From the NCBI RefSeq assembly GCF_004795895.1, contig NZ_CP039250.1, forward strand, positions 124,001 to 188,000: 64,000 nt of DNA. The letters run 5' to 3'. Position numbers and translations under genes: made by a program. Each line of letters opens with the position of its first letter. Position 1 is the first letter of the stretch. Shown here piece by piece: positions 44,319 to 52,015 of this stretch. The DNA comes from Sphingopyxis sp. PAMC25046. GTDB taxonomy: Bacteria > Pseudomonadota > Alphaproteobacteria > Sphingomonadales > Sphingomonadaceae. A model generated the notes under the pieces. The model was not told the origin of the DNA. It ran no database searches and worked only from the letters and a program-made list of their open reading frames with translations.

Positions 44319-45608
44319 TTAACGCGAAACGCCGATATCGCCCGACGAAAAACCCGGATCGCTCGCTTCGCTGTGCTTGGCGAATTCGATGCGCGCGATC
44401 GCGCGTTCGTGGACCTCGTCGGGCCCGTCGGCAAGGCGCAGGGTGCGCTGGTGCGCATAGGCCTTGGCCAGCCCGAAATCTTCGCTGACGCCCGCGCCGC
44501 CATGCGCCTGGATCGCGTCGTCGATGATCTTGAGCGCCATGTTCGGCGCCTGCACCTTGATCATCGCGATCTCGGCCGCGGCGGTCTTGTTGCCGACCTT
44601 GTCCATCATGTCGGCGGCCTTGAGGCAGAGGAGGCGCGTCATCTCGATGTCGATGCGCGCGCGCGCAAGGCGATGTTCCCAGATGCTGTATTCGGCGACC
44701 TTCTTGCCAAAGGCGACGCGCGACTGCAGCCGCTTCGCCATCTTGGCGATCGCCTCCTCCGCCACGCCGATCGTGCGCATGCAATGGTGGATGCGGCCCG
44801 GCCCGAGGCGCCCCTGCGCGATCTCGAAACCGCGCCCTTCGCCGAGCAGCATAGCATCCTCGGCGTTGACGCGAACGTCCTTCAGCTCGATTTCCATATG
44901 GCCGTGCGGCGCATCGTCATAACCGAAGACCGGCAGGTGGCGCAGGATGTTCACGCCGGGGGCATTCAGCGGCATCAGCACCATCGACTGCTGCGCGTGG
45001 CGCTTCGCCGCGAAATCGGTCTTGCCCATCACGATCGCGACCTCGCAGCGCGGATCGCCGGCGCCCGACGACCACCATTTGCGACCGTTGATCACATAAT
45101 CGTCGCCGTCGCGCTCGATCCGCGTCTCGATGTTGGTCGCATCGGACGAGGCGACGCGCGGTTCGGTCATCAGGAACGCCGAGCGGATCTCGCCGTTCAT
45201 CAGCCGGCCGAGATATTTGTCCTTCTGCGCGCGCGTGCCATAGCGGTGGAACACCTCCATATTGCCGGTGTCGGGCGCCGAGCAGTTGAACACCTCGCTC
45301 GCGAAGCCGACGCGGCCCATTTCCTCGGCGCACAGCGCATATTCGAGGTTGGTGAGGCCGGGCCCCTCGAACTCGAACGTCTCGTCGACATGGTGGTGCG
45401 CTGCGCTGCGCGGCGGCATGAACAGGTTCCAGATGCCAGCTTCCTTCGCCTCGGCCTTCAGATCCTCGACGATCTGGATGACCTTCCAGCGGTCGCCCGC
45501 CTTGTCCTGCTCATAATAGGTGGGGACGGCGGGGCGCACCTTGCGCTCGATGAAATCGCGCACCCGGTCGCGCCAATAGACCTGCCGGTCGGTGAGATCG
45601 AAATCCAT
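44319..45608 (-). CDS. Acyl-CoA dehydrogenase, ACAD10/11 (LvaC) type
   Basis: 429 residues from [20 protein letters not shown]. It carries several sequences diagnostic for ACAD11: [53 protein letters not shown] followed by [12 protein letters not shown], and [19 protein letters not shown]. At the site of the usual catalytic Glu (LEGT) an Asp stands (ADGPDE), as in that family. ACAD10/11 with the APH kinase act on 4-hydroxyacyl-CoAs by way of a phosphorylated intermediate. First gene of the seven-gene unit, with a TTTACG..CGTAAA palindrome 15 bases upstream of the start codon. Confidence 0.9.
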   Translation of the reverse strand: MDFDLTDRQVYWRDRVRDFIERKVRPAVPTYYEQDKAGDRWKVIQIVEDLKAEAKEAGIWNLFMPPRSAAHHHVDETFEFEGPGLTNLEYALCAEEMGRVGFASEVFNCSAPDTGNMEVFHRYGTRAQKDKYLGRLMNGEIRSAFLMTEPRVASSDATNIETRIERDGDDYVINGRKWWSSGAGDPRCEVAIVMGKTDFAAKRHAQQSMVLMPLNAPGVNILRHLPVFGYDDAPHGHMEIELKDVRVNAEDAMLLGEGRGFEIAQGRLGPGRIHHCMRTIGVAEEAIAKMAKRLQSRVAFGKKVAEYSIWEHRLARARIDIEMTRLLCLKAADMMDKVGNKTAAAEIAMIKVQAPNMALKIIDDAIQAHGGAGVSEDFGLAKAYAHQRTLRLADGPDEVHERAIARIEFAKHSEASDPGFSSGDIGVSR

Positions 45609-45623
45609 CTCCGCATCCTTCCC

Positions 45624-45639
45624 TTTACGTTCACGTAAA
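45624..45639 (-). promoter_or_regulatory. LiuR-like palindrome before the ACAD10/11 operon
   Basis: TTTACGTTCACGTAAA: 7-base arms TTTACGT/ACGTAAA around TC. It resembles sites of LiuR-type MerR regulators of branched-chain and acyl-CoA breakdown (family knowledge). A related site is at 48146. No MerR gene is in the window. Confidence 0.55.
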
Positions 45640-45718
45640 CCTTTGGACCGATTCGGCGGTCTTGCCAAGTCCCGCGGTCCGAAAATTACCTCATTTGGTC
45701 ATGGCGCGCAGTTTTGGC

Positions 45719-47182
45719 TCAGGGATGCGCGCCGGTGGCATCGGGTTCGCCGCGCGCCGCATCGTCGAGCAGCGCCAGCCGCGCTTCATGGTCGGCGCGC
45801 GAGATCGGGAATTTGCGCATCACGATCAGCCCCAGCGTGCCGATCACCAGCACCGCGAGCGCGTAGCCGAGCGCAAGGTCGCCCAGCACCGTGCCCCCGA
45901 CCTCGCCGGGTTTGGCGTTCGCCGGGAAGGCGGCAAAGGACAGGATCTGCCCCGCAAAGAAGATGCCGATCCCCGTCGCGCATTTCTGCATGAAGAAATA
46001 GCCCGCAAAGAACAGGCCCTCCGACCGCCGCCCGGTCTCTCCCTGCGACGCCTCGACGACATCGGCCATCATCGACGAGGAGAGGATCATCAGGATGATC
46101 GAGAAGCTGTTGCCGACGAAGACCAGACCGAAAAAGGCTGGGACGCTGGGCTTGCCCGGCAGGCCGGGGAATATGTCCTGAATCCACATCAGATACATGC
46201 CGCTGTTGACGAGCAGCGCGATTGCGCCCGCGAGGATCGCGCCGCCCTTCTTGCCCATCTTTGCCGACAGCGGCGCGACAAGCAGGAAGGCGGCGATCAT
46301 CGTTCCGAACAGCAGGAAGACGTAAAGGCTCATCTCCGCTCCGGTCAGCTGCCAGAAAAAGCCGAGCAGATAATTGGTCATCGAGAAGGTTATGCCCTGA
46401 TTGATGAAGGCGAAGAGCGCCGCGAAGGTCAGCCACAAAAAGGCGCGGTTCGAAAGCGTGTCGCGCATGTCACGCAAGACATGGCTGAGCTTCGCCGCCG
46501 GCTTCGGCTGGTCGAGGTTCGACACCGCGATACGGCTGTGCTGTCCCGCCGCCGAAAGCAGCACCGCGCCCGCCATCAGCAGCGCGCCGGTCAGCGCATA
46601 GGGAAAATAGCCCGCCGGATCGACGAGGCCGAGTTCGCCGTTGAAGAAGATCGCGTAGGCGAGCCAGAGGATCAGCAATCCGCCGCCCCAGCCGAACAAA
46701 TAGCGATAGCGCATCACGACGGTGCGTTCGTCATAATCGGACGAAAGCTCGGGAACGATCGCGACCGAAGGCACTTCGCACATCGACACGAGCGAGCGGA
46801 CGATGATCGCAAAGCCGATCAGCCAGCCGATCGTCATCGCGTCGCTCATCTCCGACGGCGGGCTCCACAGCAGCATCCATGCGACCGCAAGCGGGATCGG
46901 CGCGAAATAGAGCCATGGCAGGCGACGGCCCCAGCGGCTGCGCGTGCGATCGGTGAGTTCGCCGATCACCGGATCGACGAAAGCGTCGGCGATCAGCGCG
47001 ACCATGATCGCGAACCCGACGATCCCCGCGTCGAGCCCGATCACCTGGTTGTAGAAGAGCAGCAGGAAGGTCGAAAACCCGTTGTCCTTGACGCCGTATG
47101 CGATGCTGCCGAGCCCGTGCGTGACCTTCAGCCAGACGGGCAGGCGTTCGGCTTTGGGTGCCGCGATACTCGCCGCACTCAC
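45719..47182 (-). CDS. GPH-family (MelB-like) MFS transporter
   Basis: 487 residues from the GTG at 47182, which overlaps the upstream SDR stop (GTGA). Glycoside-pentoside-hexuronide/cation symporter layout: HGLGSIAYGVKDNGFSTFLL, then FNQ-type TM and the signature AFVDPVIGELTDRTRSRWGR between TM2 and TM3, EVPSVAIVPELSSDYDERT, and GYFFMQKCATGIGIFFAGQI in the C-terminal half. About 12 membrane segments. GPH proteins carry sugars or steroid/terpenoid-like compounds; beside acyl-CoA genes the cargo may be an organic acid or sterol, but this is open. Confidence 0.88.
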   Translation of the reverse strand: MSAASIAAPKAERLPVWLKVTHGLGSIAYGVKDNGFSTFLLLFYNQVIGLDAGIVGFAIMVALIADAFVDPVIGELTDRTRSRWGRRLPWLYFAPIPLAVAWMLLWSPPSEMSDAMTIGWLIGFAIIVRSLVSMCEVPSVAIVPELSSDYDERTVVMRYRYLFGWGGGLLILWLAYAIFFNGELGLVDPAGYFPYALTGALLMAGAVLLSAAGQHSRIAVSNLDQPKPAAKLSHVLRDMRDTLSNRAFLWLTFAALFAFINQGITFSMTNYLLGFFWQLTGAEMSLYVFLLFGTMIAAFLLVAPLSAKMGKKGGAILAGAIALLVNSGMYLMWIQDIFPGLPGKPSVPAFFGLVFVGNSFSIILMILSSSMMADVVEASQGETGRRSEGLFFAGYFFMQKCATGIGIFFAGQILSFAAFPANAKPGEVGGTVLGDLALGYALAVLVIGTLGLIVMRKFPISRADHEARLALLDDAARGEPDATGAHP

Positions 47183-48036
47183 GCGGCGGCTCCGGCTTTC
47201 GCCGCTTCCTCCATTGCGAGCAGGGCGTCGAACATGCCCGGCGTTTCCTTGTCCCACGCATGGCGCTGGCCGATCGTCAGCCCGCCGTCGACGAGCAGGT
47301 GGGTGCCCGTCATGAAGGAGCTTTCCTCGCTGGCGAGATAGGCGACCGCGTTCGCGATGTCCTCGGGCTGGCCGCCGCGCGCGACGGGCTGCGCGTTCGC
47401 GCTCATCTCGGCGATCACGGCATTGGCCTGCGTCTTGAGCTCGCCCGGAACCTCGAGCGAGGCGGTGAAGATATTGGTGTTGATGAAGCCGGGGCAGATC
47501 GCGTTCACGCGGATGCCATATTGGGCGAGGTCGGTCGCCGCGACCTTGGAGAGATGCAGCACGCCCGCCTTCGCCACCGCATAGGCGATAGGCGAATAGC
47601 CCGCACCCAATGCCGCGACGCTCGCGGTATTGACGATCGATGCGCCCTTGCGGCCCTTCATGTACGGCGCGGCGTAGCGGATGCCCATCGCGACCGATTT
47701 GAGCACCAGATCCATCGTGCGGTCCCAGCCTTCGGGACTGATCTCGTCGATCGGCGCGCGGTCGCCGCCCGCGGCAGCATTGTTGAACACGATGTCGATC
47801 CCGCCGGCCTTCTCGGCGGCGGCGTTCATCAGGGCTTCGATATCGGCCGGGACGGTGACGTCGCAGCGCACGAAGTCGATCTTGCCGTTCGATTGTTCGG
47901 CGAGCGCTTTCCCGCCCGCCTCGTCGATGTCGGCGGCGAAGACATGCGCGCCTTCGCTTGCCAGTTTCAGCACCGATGCCTTGCCGATACCCGATGCCGC
48001 GCCGGTGACGACGGCGACCTTGCCTGCGAATCGCAT
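47179..48036 (-). CDS. Short-chain dehydrogenase/reductase (SDR)
   Basis: 285 residues. FAGKVAVVTGAASGIGKASV with Asp in FAADIDEAGG (NAD type), NNAAAGGDRAPID, catalytic Ser in NTASVAALGAGYSP, YxxxK in YAVAKAGVLHLSK, and the C-terminal DGGLTIGQRHAWDKE. It is longer than a typical SDR by a C-terminal helix (DALLAMEEAAKAG). First gene of a two-gene unit with the transporter, divergent from the acyl-CoA dehydrogenase pair across 171 bases. Confidence 0.88.
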   Translation of the reverse strand: MRFAGKVAVVTGAASGIGKASVLKLASEGAHVFAADIDEAGGKALAEQSNGKIDFVRCDVTVPADIEALMNAAAEKAGGIDIVFNNAAAGGDRAPIDEISPEGWDRTMDLVLKSVAMGIRYAAPYMKGRKGASIVNTASVAALGAGYSPIAYAVAKAGVLHLSKVAATDLAQYGIRVNAICPGFINTNIFTASLEVPGELKTQANAVIAEMSANAQPVARGGQPEDIANAVAYLASEESSFMTGTHLLVDGGLTIGQRHAWDKETPGMFDALLAMEEAAKAGAAA

Positions 48037-48145
48037 ATCCTCTGCTCCCGTTTTCTTTTGCCACTTAGCTTAGGCGCGAAGCGGCCCCCGTCAACGGCCC
48101 TCGACCTTCCGTTACGGCGCCGTAGCGTCGCTTCGGCGCGCCAAG

Positions 48146-48161
48146 TTGACGCTTGCGTAAA
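48146..48161 (+). promoter_or_regulatory. LiuR-like palindrome before the paired acyl-CoA dehydrogenases
   Basis: TTGACGCTTGCGTAAA: arms TTGACGC/GCGTAAA with one mismatch pair, spacer TT, the same form as 45624-45639. A second symmetric element, TACGGCGCCGTA (48113-48124, perfect), lies closer to the SDR gene on the other side, so the gap 48037-48207 may hold one operator for each direction. Confidence 0.5.
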
Positions 48162-48207
48162 GTAGCGAAGCGGACGTAGATTTGGGGGCAGAAGAGGAGC
48201 CAAAAGG

Positions 48208-49389
48208 ATGAGCGAACTGGACGCTTTCCGCACCGAGGTGCGCGAATGGCTGGAGGCAAACTGCCCCGCCGAGATGCGCGAACCGATCCGCGACGAGGAT
48301 GACGTCTGCTGGGGCGGGCGCAATTTCAAATTCAAGAATGCCGCCCAGAAAGCGTGGCTCGATGCCTGCGTCGCGAAGGGCTATACCGTACCCGACTGGC
48401 CCAAACCCTATGGCGGCGCCGGACTGACGCCTGAGCAGACCAAAATCCTCAAACAGGAAATGAAGCGCATCAAGGCGCGCTCGCCGCTCGACAGCTTCGG
48501 CATCTGGATGCTCGGCCCCGCGCTGCTGCAATTCGGCACCGAGGAACAGAAGGTCCATTATCTGAACCCGATCGCACGCGGCGAAATCCGCTGGTGCCAG
48601 GGCTATTCGGAACCCGGTTCGGGCAGCGACCTCGTCAGCTTGCAGACCTTCGGCGAGGACAAGGGCGATCACTGGGTCGTCAACGGGTCGAAGATCTGGA
48701 CCAGCTACGCCGACAAGGCCGACTGGATCTTCTGCCTCGTCCGCACCGACAAGACGAACAAATATCAGGGTATCACCTTCATGCTCTTCGACATGGAGAG
48801 CAAGGGCGTCACCACCAAGCCGATCTTGCTGATTTCAGGCAACTCGCCCTTCTGCGAGACCTTCTTCGACGATGTCGAAGTGCCGAAGACGCAGTATGTC
48901 GGCGAGATCAACCGCGGCTGGGACGTCGCCAAATATCTGCTCGGCCACGAACGCGAGATGATCTCGGGCGGCGGCGCGGGCGGCGACATGCTCAGCATCG
49001 GCGGCGCTTTCGCCAAGGCGTTCGGCAAGAATGAAGCGGGCGAACTCGACGACCCGATCCTCCGCGCCGAAATGGCGGCGTTCGACGTCGACGTCTTTGC
49101 GTACCGCGCGATGGGCGAGCGTTTCATGGACATGTGGAAGACCGGCCGCGCGCATCCGGCAAGCTCGAACATGATGAAATATGTCGGCACCGAGCTCAAC
49201 AAGCGGCGTCACGAACTCGTGATGTCGGGCGGCGGAAGCGAAGCGCTCGAATGGGACAGCGAAGAGACCAAGGGCGGCGCGCGCGCGCGCGGCTGGCTGC
49301 GTACCAAGGCCAATTCGATCGAAGGCGGGACGAGCGAAGTCATGCTCAACGTCATCGCCAAGCGCATCCTCGATTTGCCCGGAGCCTGA
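48208..49389 (+). CDS. Acyl-CoA dehydrogenase (large partner of a pair)
   Basis: 393 residues. The start is of the FadE26/ChsE type: FRTEVREWLEANCPAEMREP, GYTVPDWPKPYGGAGLTPEQ, WCQGYSEPGSGSDLVSLQTF, VNGSKIWTSYADKADWIFCL, and C-terminal RGWLRTKANSIEGGTSEVML then NVIAKRILDLPG. Such proteins often form alpha2-beta2 enzymes with a neighbour of the kind encoded 3 bases downstream, and such pairs handle branched or ring-bearing acyl-CoAs. Substrate not readable. AGGAG-like AAAAGG lies before the ATG. Confidence 0.92.
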   Translation: MSELDAFRTEVREWLEANCPAEMREPIRDEDDVCWGGRNFKFKNAAQKAWLDACVAKGYTVPDWPKPYGGAGLTPEQTKILKQEMKRIKARSPLDSFGIWMLGPALLQFGTEEQKVHYLNPIARGEIRWCQGYSEPGSGSDLVSLQTFGEDKGDHWVVNGSKIWTSYADKADWIFCLVRTDKTNKYQGITFMLFDMESKGVTTKPILLISGNSPFCETFFDDVEVPKTQYVGEINRGWDVAKYLLGHEREMISGGGAGGDMLSIGGAFAKAFGKNEAGELDDPILRAEMAAFDVDVFAYRAMGERFMDMWKTGRAHPASSNMMKYVGTELNKRRHELVMSGGGSEALEWDSEETKGGARARGWLRTKANSIEGGTSEVMLNVIAKRILDLPGA

Positions 49390-49392
49390 CCC

Positions 49393-50511
49393 ATGCCTTT
49401 GTATCACAATGACGACCAGGCGATGCTCAAGGACAGCGTCGCGCCTTTCGTGGCCGAACAGGCCCCCGTTTCGCATCTGCGCAAGCTGCGCGACAGCGCC
49501 GATGCGACCGGCTTCTCGCGCGACCTCTGGGCGCAGTTCACCGAAATGGGCCTGCCCGGCATGCTGGTGCCCGAGGCGCATGGCGGGCTCGGCATGGGGC
49601 ATATGGAAGCGGGCATCGTGCTCGAGGAAATCGGCCGCAACCTGACCCCGTCGCCCTTCCTCGCGACCAGCGTCGGCGCGGTCGCCGCGCTCGCGAAGGC
49701 GGGCGGCACGCAGGCGGGCCGCTGGCTGCCCGCGATCGCGGGCGGCGAGGCGATCATCGCGCTCGCGATCGACGAGGGCGCGAAGCACCGCCCCGAGCGC
49801 ATCGCGACGACCGCGACGCGCAGCGGCAACGGTTTCCGCCTCGACGGCAAGAAGAGCTTCGTGCTCCACGGCCATGTCGCGGACATGAGCATCGTCGCGG
49901 CGAAGACCGACGGCGGCATCACTTTGTTCGCGGTGCCGAAGGATGCGAAGGGTCTGACTGCCGATCCGCGCCGTCTCGTCGACTCCAGCCTCGCGAGCCA
50001 TGTCACGCTCGACGGCGTCGAGGTCGATGCCGACGCGGTGATCGGCGAGGTCGATGCCGGCGGCGAGATCCTCGACGCGCTGCTCGCTGCGACGCGCACC
50101 GGTGCCGCCGCCGAAATGGTCGGCGTCGGGCAGGGCGCGATGGACATGACGGTCAATTACCTCAAGGAACGCAAGCAGTTCGGCAAGCTGATCGGCGAGT
50201 TCCAGGGCCTCCAGCACCGCGCCGCGCATCTCTATGGCGAGATGGAAGTCGCGCGCGCGACGGTGATGAAGGCGCAGCAGCTTCTCGACGAAGGCAGCGA
50301 GGGCGCGAAGCTGATGGTCTCGGTCGCGAAGGCCAAGGCCGGCCGCGCCGCCAACCTCGCGGTGCGCGAAGGCGTCCAGATGCACGGCGGCATCGGCATG
50401 ACCGACGAATATGACATCGGCCTCTACATGAAACGCGACCGCGCGCTCGCCGAATATATGGGCGACGTGCATTACCACATCGACCAGGTCGCTCGCATGA
50501 ACGGCTATTGA
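49393..50511 (+). CDS. Acyl-CoA dehydrogenase (small partner of a pair)
   Basis: 372 residues. Diverged FAD acyl-CoA dehydrogenase: MGLPGMLVPEAHGGLGMGHM, GRNLTPSPFLATSVGA, GKKSFVLHGHVADMSIVAAK, a run TVNYLKERKQFGKLIGEFQG, and the end AVREGVQMHGGIGMTDEYDI then LYMKRDRALAEYMGD, in which HGGIGxTxEYD carries the acid. This HGG..E type is the usual beta partner of two-gene FadE enzymes. It starts 3 bases after the first gene stop, so co-expression in fixed ratio is likely. Confidence 0.92.
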   Translation: MPLYHNDDQAMLKDSVAPFVAEQAPVSHLRKLRDSADATGFSRDLWAQFTEMGLPGMLVPEAHGGLGMGHMEAGIVLEEIGRNLTPSPFLATSVGAVAALAKAGGTQAGRWLPAIAGGEAIIALAIDEGAKHRPERIATTATRSGNGFRLDGKKSFVLHGHVADMSIVAAKTDGGITLFAVPKDAKGLTADPRRLVDSSLASHVTLDGVEVDADAVIGEVDAGGEILDALLAATRTGAAAEMVGVGQGAMDMTVNYLKERKQFGKLIGEFQGLQHRAAHLYGEMEVARATVMKAQQLLDEGSEGAKLMVSVAKAKAGRAANLAVREGVQMHGGIGMTDEYDIGLYMKRDRALAEYMGDVHYHIDQVARMNGY

Positions 50512-50528
50512 GCCGGGGGAGAAAACAC

Positions 50529-51332
50529 ATGAATCTTCAAGAAATGTTCGGTCTCGATGGCCGCATCGCGCTCGTCACCGGCGGCTCGCGCGGCATCGGC
50601 AAGATGATCGTCGAGGGCTATCTCGCCGCGGGCGCCGCGCGCGTCTACATCTCGGCGCGCAAGAGTGCGCAGATCGAGGAAGCCGTCGCCGATTTCGAAA
50701 CTCGCTATCCGGGCAAGGTCATCGGCCTGCCCGTCGACCTGTCGACCGTCGAAGGCTGCCGCGCGCTCGCCAAGGAACTCGAAGCGCGCGAGGAACGCCT
50801 CGACATCCTCGTCAACAATGCCGGCGCGGCATGGGGCGAACCGTTCGAGGGTTTCCCCGAGGCGGGCTGGGACAAGGTGATGGACATCAACGTCAAATCG
50901 CCCTTCTTCCTGACGCAGGCGCTCCACGGCCTCCTCAAGGCCGGCGGCAGCGCCGACCGCCCCGCAAAGGTCATCAACATCGGTTCGATCGATGGCCAGC
51001 GGCTCAACCCGTGGGAAACCTACAGCTACCACGCGTCGAAGGCGGCGATCCTCTACCTCACCAAGCGCATGGCGGCGCGGCTGGTCACCGACAACATCAT
51101 CGTCACCGCGATCGCGCCGGGCGCTTTCCAGTCGGACATGAACAAGGCGGCGCGCGACCATGGCGACGCGGTGGCAAAGAGCATCCCGGTCAAGCGTATC
51201 GGCGTGCCCGAGGACATGGCGGGCGCCGCGATCTTCCTTGCGTCGAAGGCGGGAGACTATGTCGTCGGCGACACGATCACCGTCGACGGCGGCTTGGTGC
51301 ACGGCGATTTGAAAACCAGCATCGACGCCTGA
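50529..51332 (+). CDS. Short-chain dehydrogenase/reductase (SDR)
   Basis: 267 residues, MNLQEMFGLDGRIALVTGGS start. TGGSRGIGKMI, Arg in YISARKSAQ (NADPH type), NNAGAAWGEPFEG, catalytic Ser in NIGSIDGQRLNP, YHASKAAILYLTKRMAARLV. The layout (GLDGR start, LNPWETYSYHASKAA) fits rhlG/fabG-like acyl reductases. Third gene of the acyl-CoA dehydrogenase unit, 17 bases downstream. Its product likely reduces or oxidises a 3-keto/hydroxyacyl intermediate. Confidence 0.9.
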   Translation: MNLQEMFGLDGRIALVTGGSRGIGKMIVEGYLAAGAARVYISARKSAQIEEAVADFETRYPGKVIGLPVDLSTVEGCRALAKELEAREERLDILVNNAGAAWGEPFEGFPEAGWDKVMDINVKSPFFLTQALHGLLKAGGSADRPAKVINIGSIDGQRLNPWETYSYHASKAAILYLTKRMAARLVTDNIIVTAIAPGAFQSDMNKAARDHGDAVAKSIPVKRIGVPEDMAGAAIFLASKAGDYVVGDTITVDGGLVHGDLKTSIDA

Positions 51333-51344
51333 CTTCCCTTTTCT

Positions 51345-51420
51345 CGTCATGCCGGACTTGATCCGGCATCCCGCTTCGTAGCGTCGAATAGCGGGACCCC
51401 GGATCAGGTCCGGGGTGACG
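51345..51420 (+). repeat. Extragenic palindromic repeat, CACCCCGGA/TCCGGGGT type (copy 2)
   Basis: CGTCATGCCGGACTTGATCC at the left and GGATCAGGTCCGGGGTGACG at the right: the same two hairpins as in copy 1 (11408) but in inverted order. It follows the SDR stop and may help end the transcript. Confidence 0.8.
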
Positions 51421-51430
51421 AAAGAGGAAT

Positions 51431-51472
51431 TTGACTCGCCTGTCTCGAAGGTGTATTACATAACTAATGCAC
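51431..51472 (+). promoter_or_regulatory. Promoter with inverted repeat before the lipoprotein gene
   Basis: TTGACT (51431-51436) and TATTAC (51454-51459) with a 17-base spacer. The arms GTGTATTA (51451-51458) and TAATGCAC (51465-51472), matching in 7 of 8 pairs, lie over the -10 and look like a small operator (YtrA/GntR-like in form; inferred). AAGGAGA follows before the ATG. Confidence 0.55.
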
Positions 51473-51486
51473 CAAGGAGATTGTCC

Positions 51487-52005
51487 ATGCGTCTCGCCTT
51501 CCTGATTCCCCCGATGATGCTCCTCGCCGCCTGCGGCTCGGAAGAGAAGAAATCCGGCGAGGGTACCGAAGTCTCGATCAACGCCGGCGACGAGCATGGC
51601 GGGGTCCAGATCCGCACCGGCAAGGACGGCGGCAATCTCAAGATCGGCGGCGACGGCGCGGCGATCAACATCGACATCCCCGATTTCGTCGACCTCGATA
51701 TCGAAAGCGACTTCGATATCGACGGGGTCAAGCTCTACCCGGGCAGCAAGGTCACCAAGGTCGACGTCGATGCGAACGACACGAATGGCGCCGAGAAGGC
51801 GACGGTCAAACTCGGCTTCACCTCGCCCGCCGCGCCGACCAAGGCGGCCGACTGGATGGCGGGCGAGTTCGCGAAGAAGGGCGTCAAGGTCACCCGCACC
51901 GGCGACACGCTCGCGGGCAAGGACAAGGACGGCGCCGACTTCCGCATCAACTTTGCCCCCGACGGCGCGACCGCCAAGGGCGAAGTGGTGATTACGAAGG
52001 TCTGA
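51487..52005 (+). CDS. Small lipoprotein, hypothetical
   Basis: 172 residues. Lipobox LLAAC after MRLAFLIPPMM, then an acidic, glycine- and aspartate-rich part (GDEHGGVQIRTGKDGGNLKI; DIPDFVDLDIESDFDIDGVK) and a beta-rich C-terminal half (TKAADWMAGEFAKKGVKVTR). The alternating Asp-hydrophobic stretch near 60-80 could bind metal or form strands. Similar proteins are common in sphingomonads, function unknown. The upstream in-frame ATG lies in the repeat and lacks a ribosome site. Converges with ppc, 10 bases apart. Confidence 0.8.
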   Translation: MRLAFLIPPMMLLAACGSEEKKSGEGTEVSINAGDEHGGVQIRTGKDGGNLKIGGDGAAINIDIPDFVDLDIESDFDIDGVKLYPGSKVTKVDVDANDTNGAEKATVKLGFTSPAAPTKAADWMAGEFAKKGVKVTRTGDTLAGKDKDGADFRINFAPDGATAKGEVVITKV

Positions 52006-52015
52006 GCGCGGGCGC

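Noticed and set aside
48113..48124. Perfect palindrome TACGGCGCCGTA as a separate operator
   Set aside because: Short palindromes of G and C arise easily in this composition. It is noted with the neighbouring LiuR-like site but is not strong alone.
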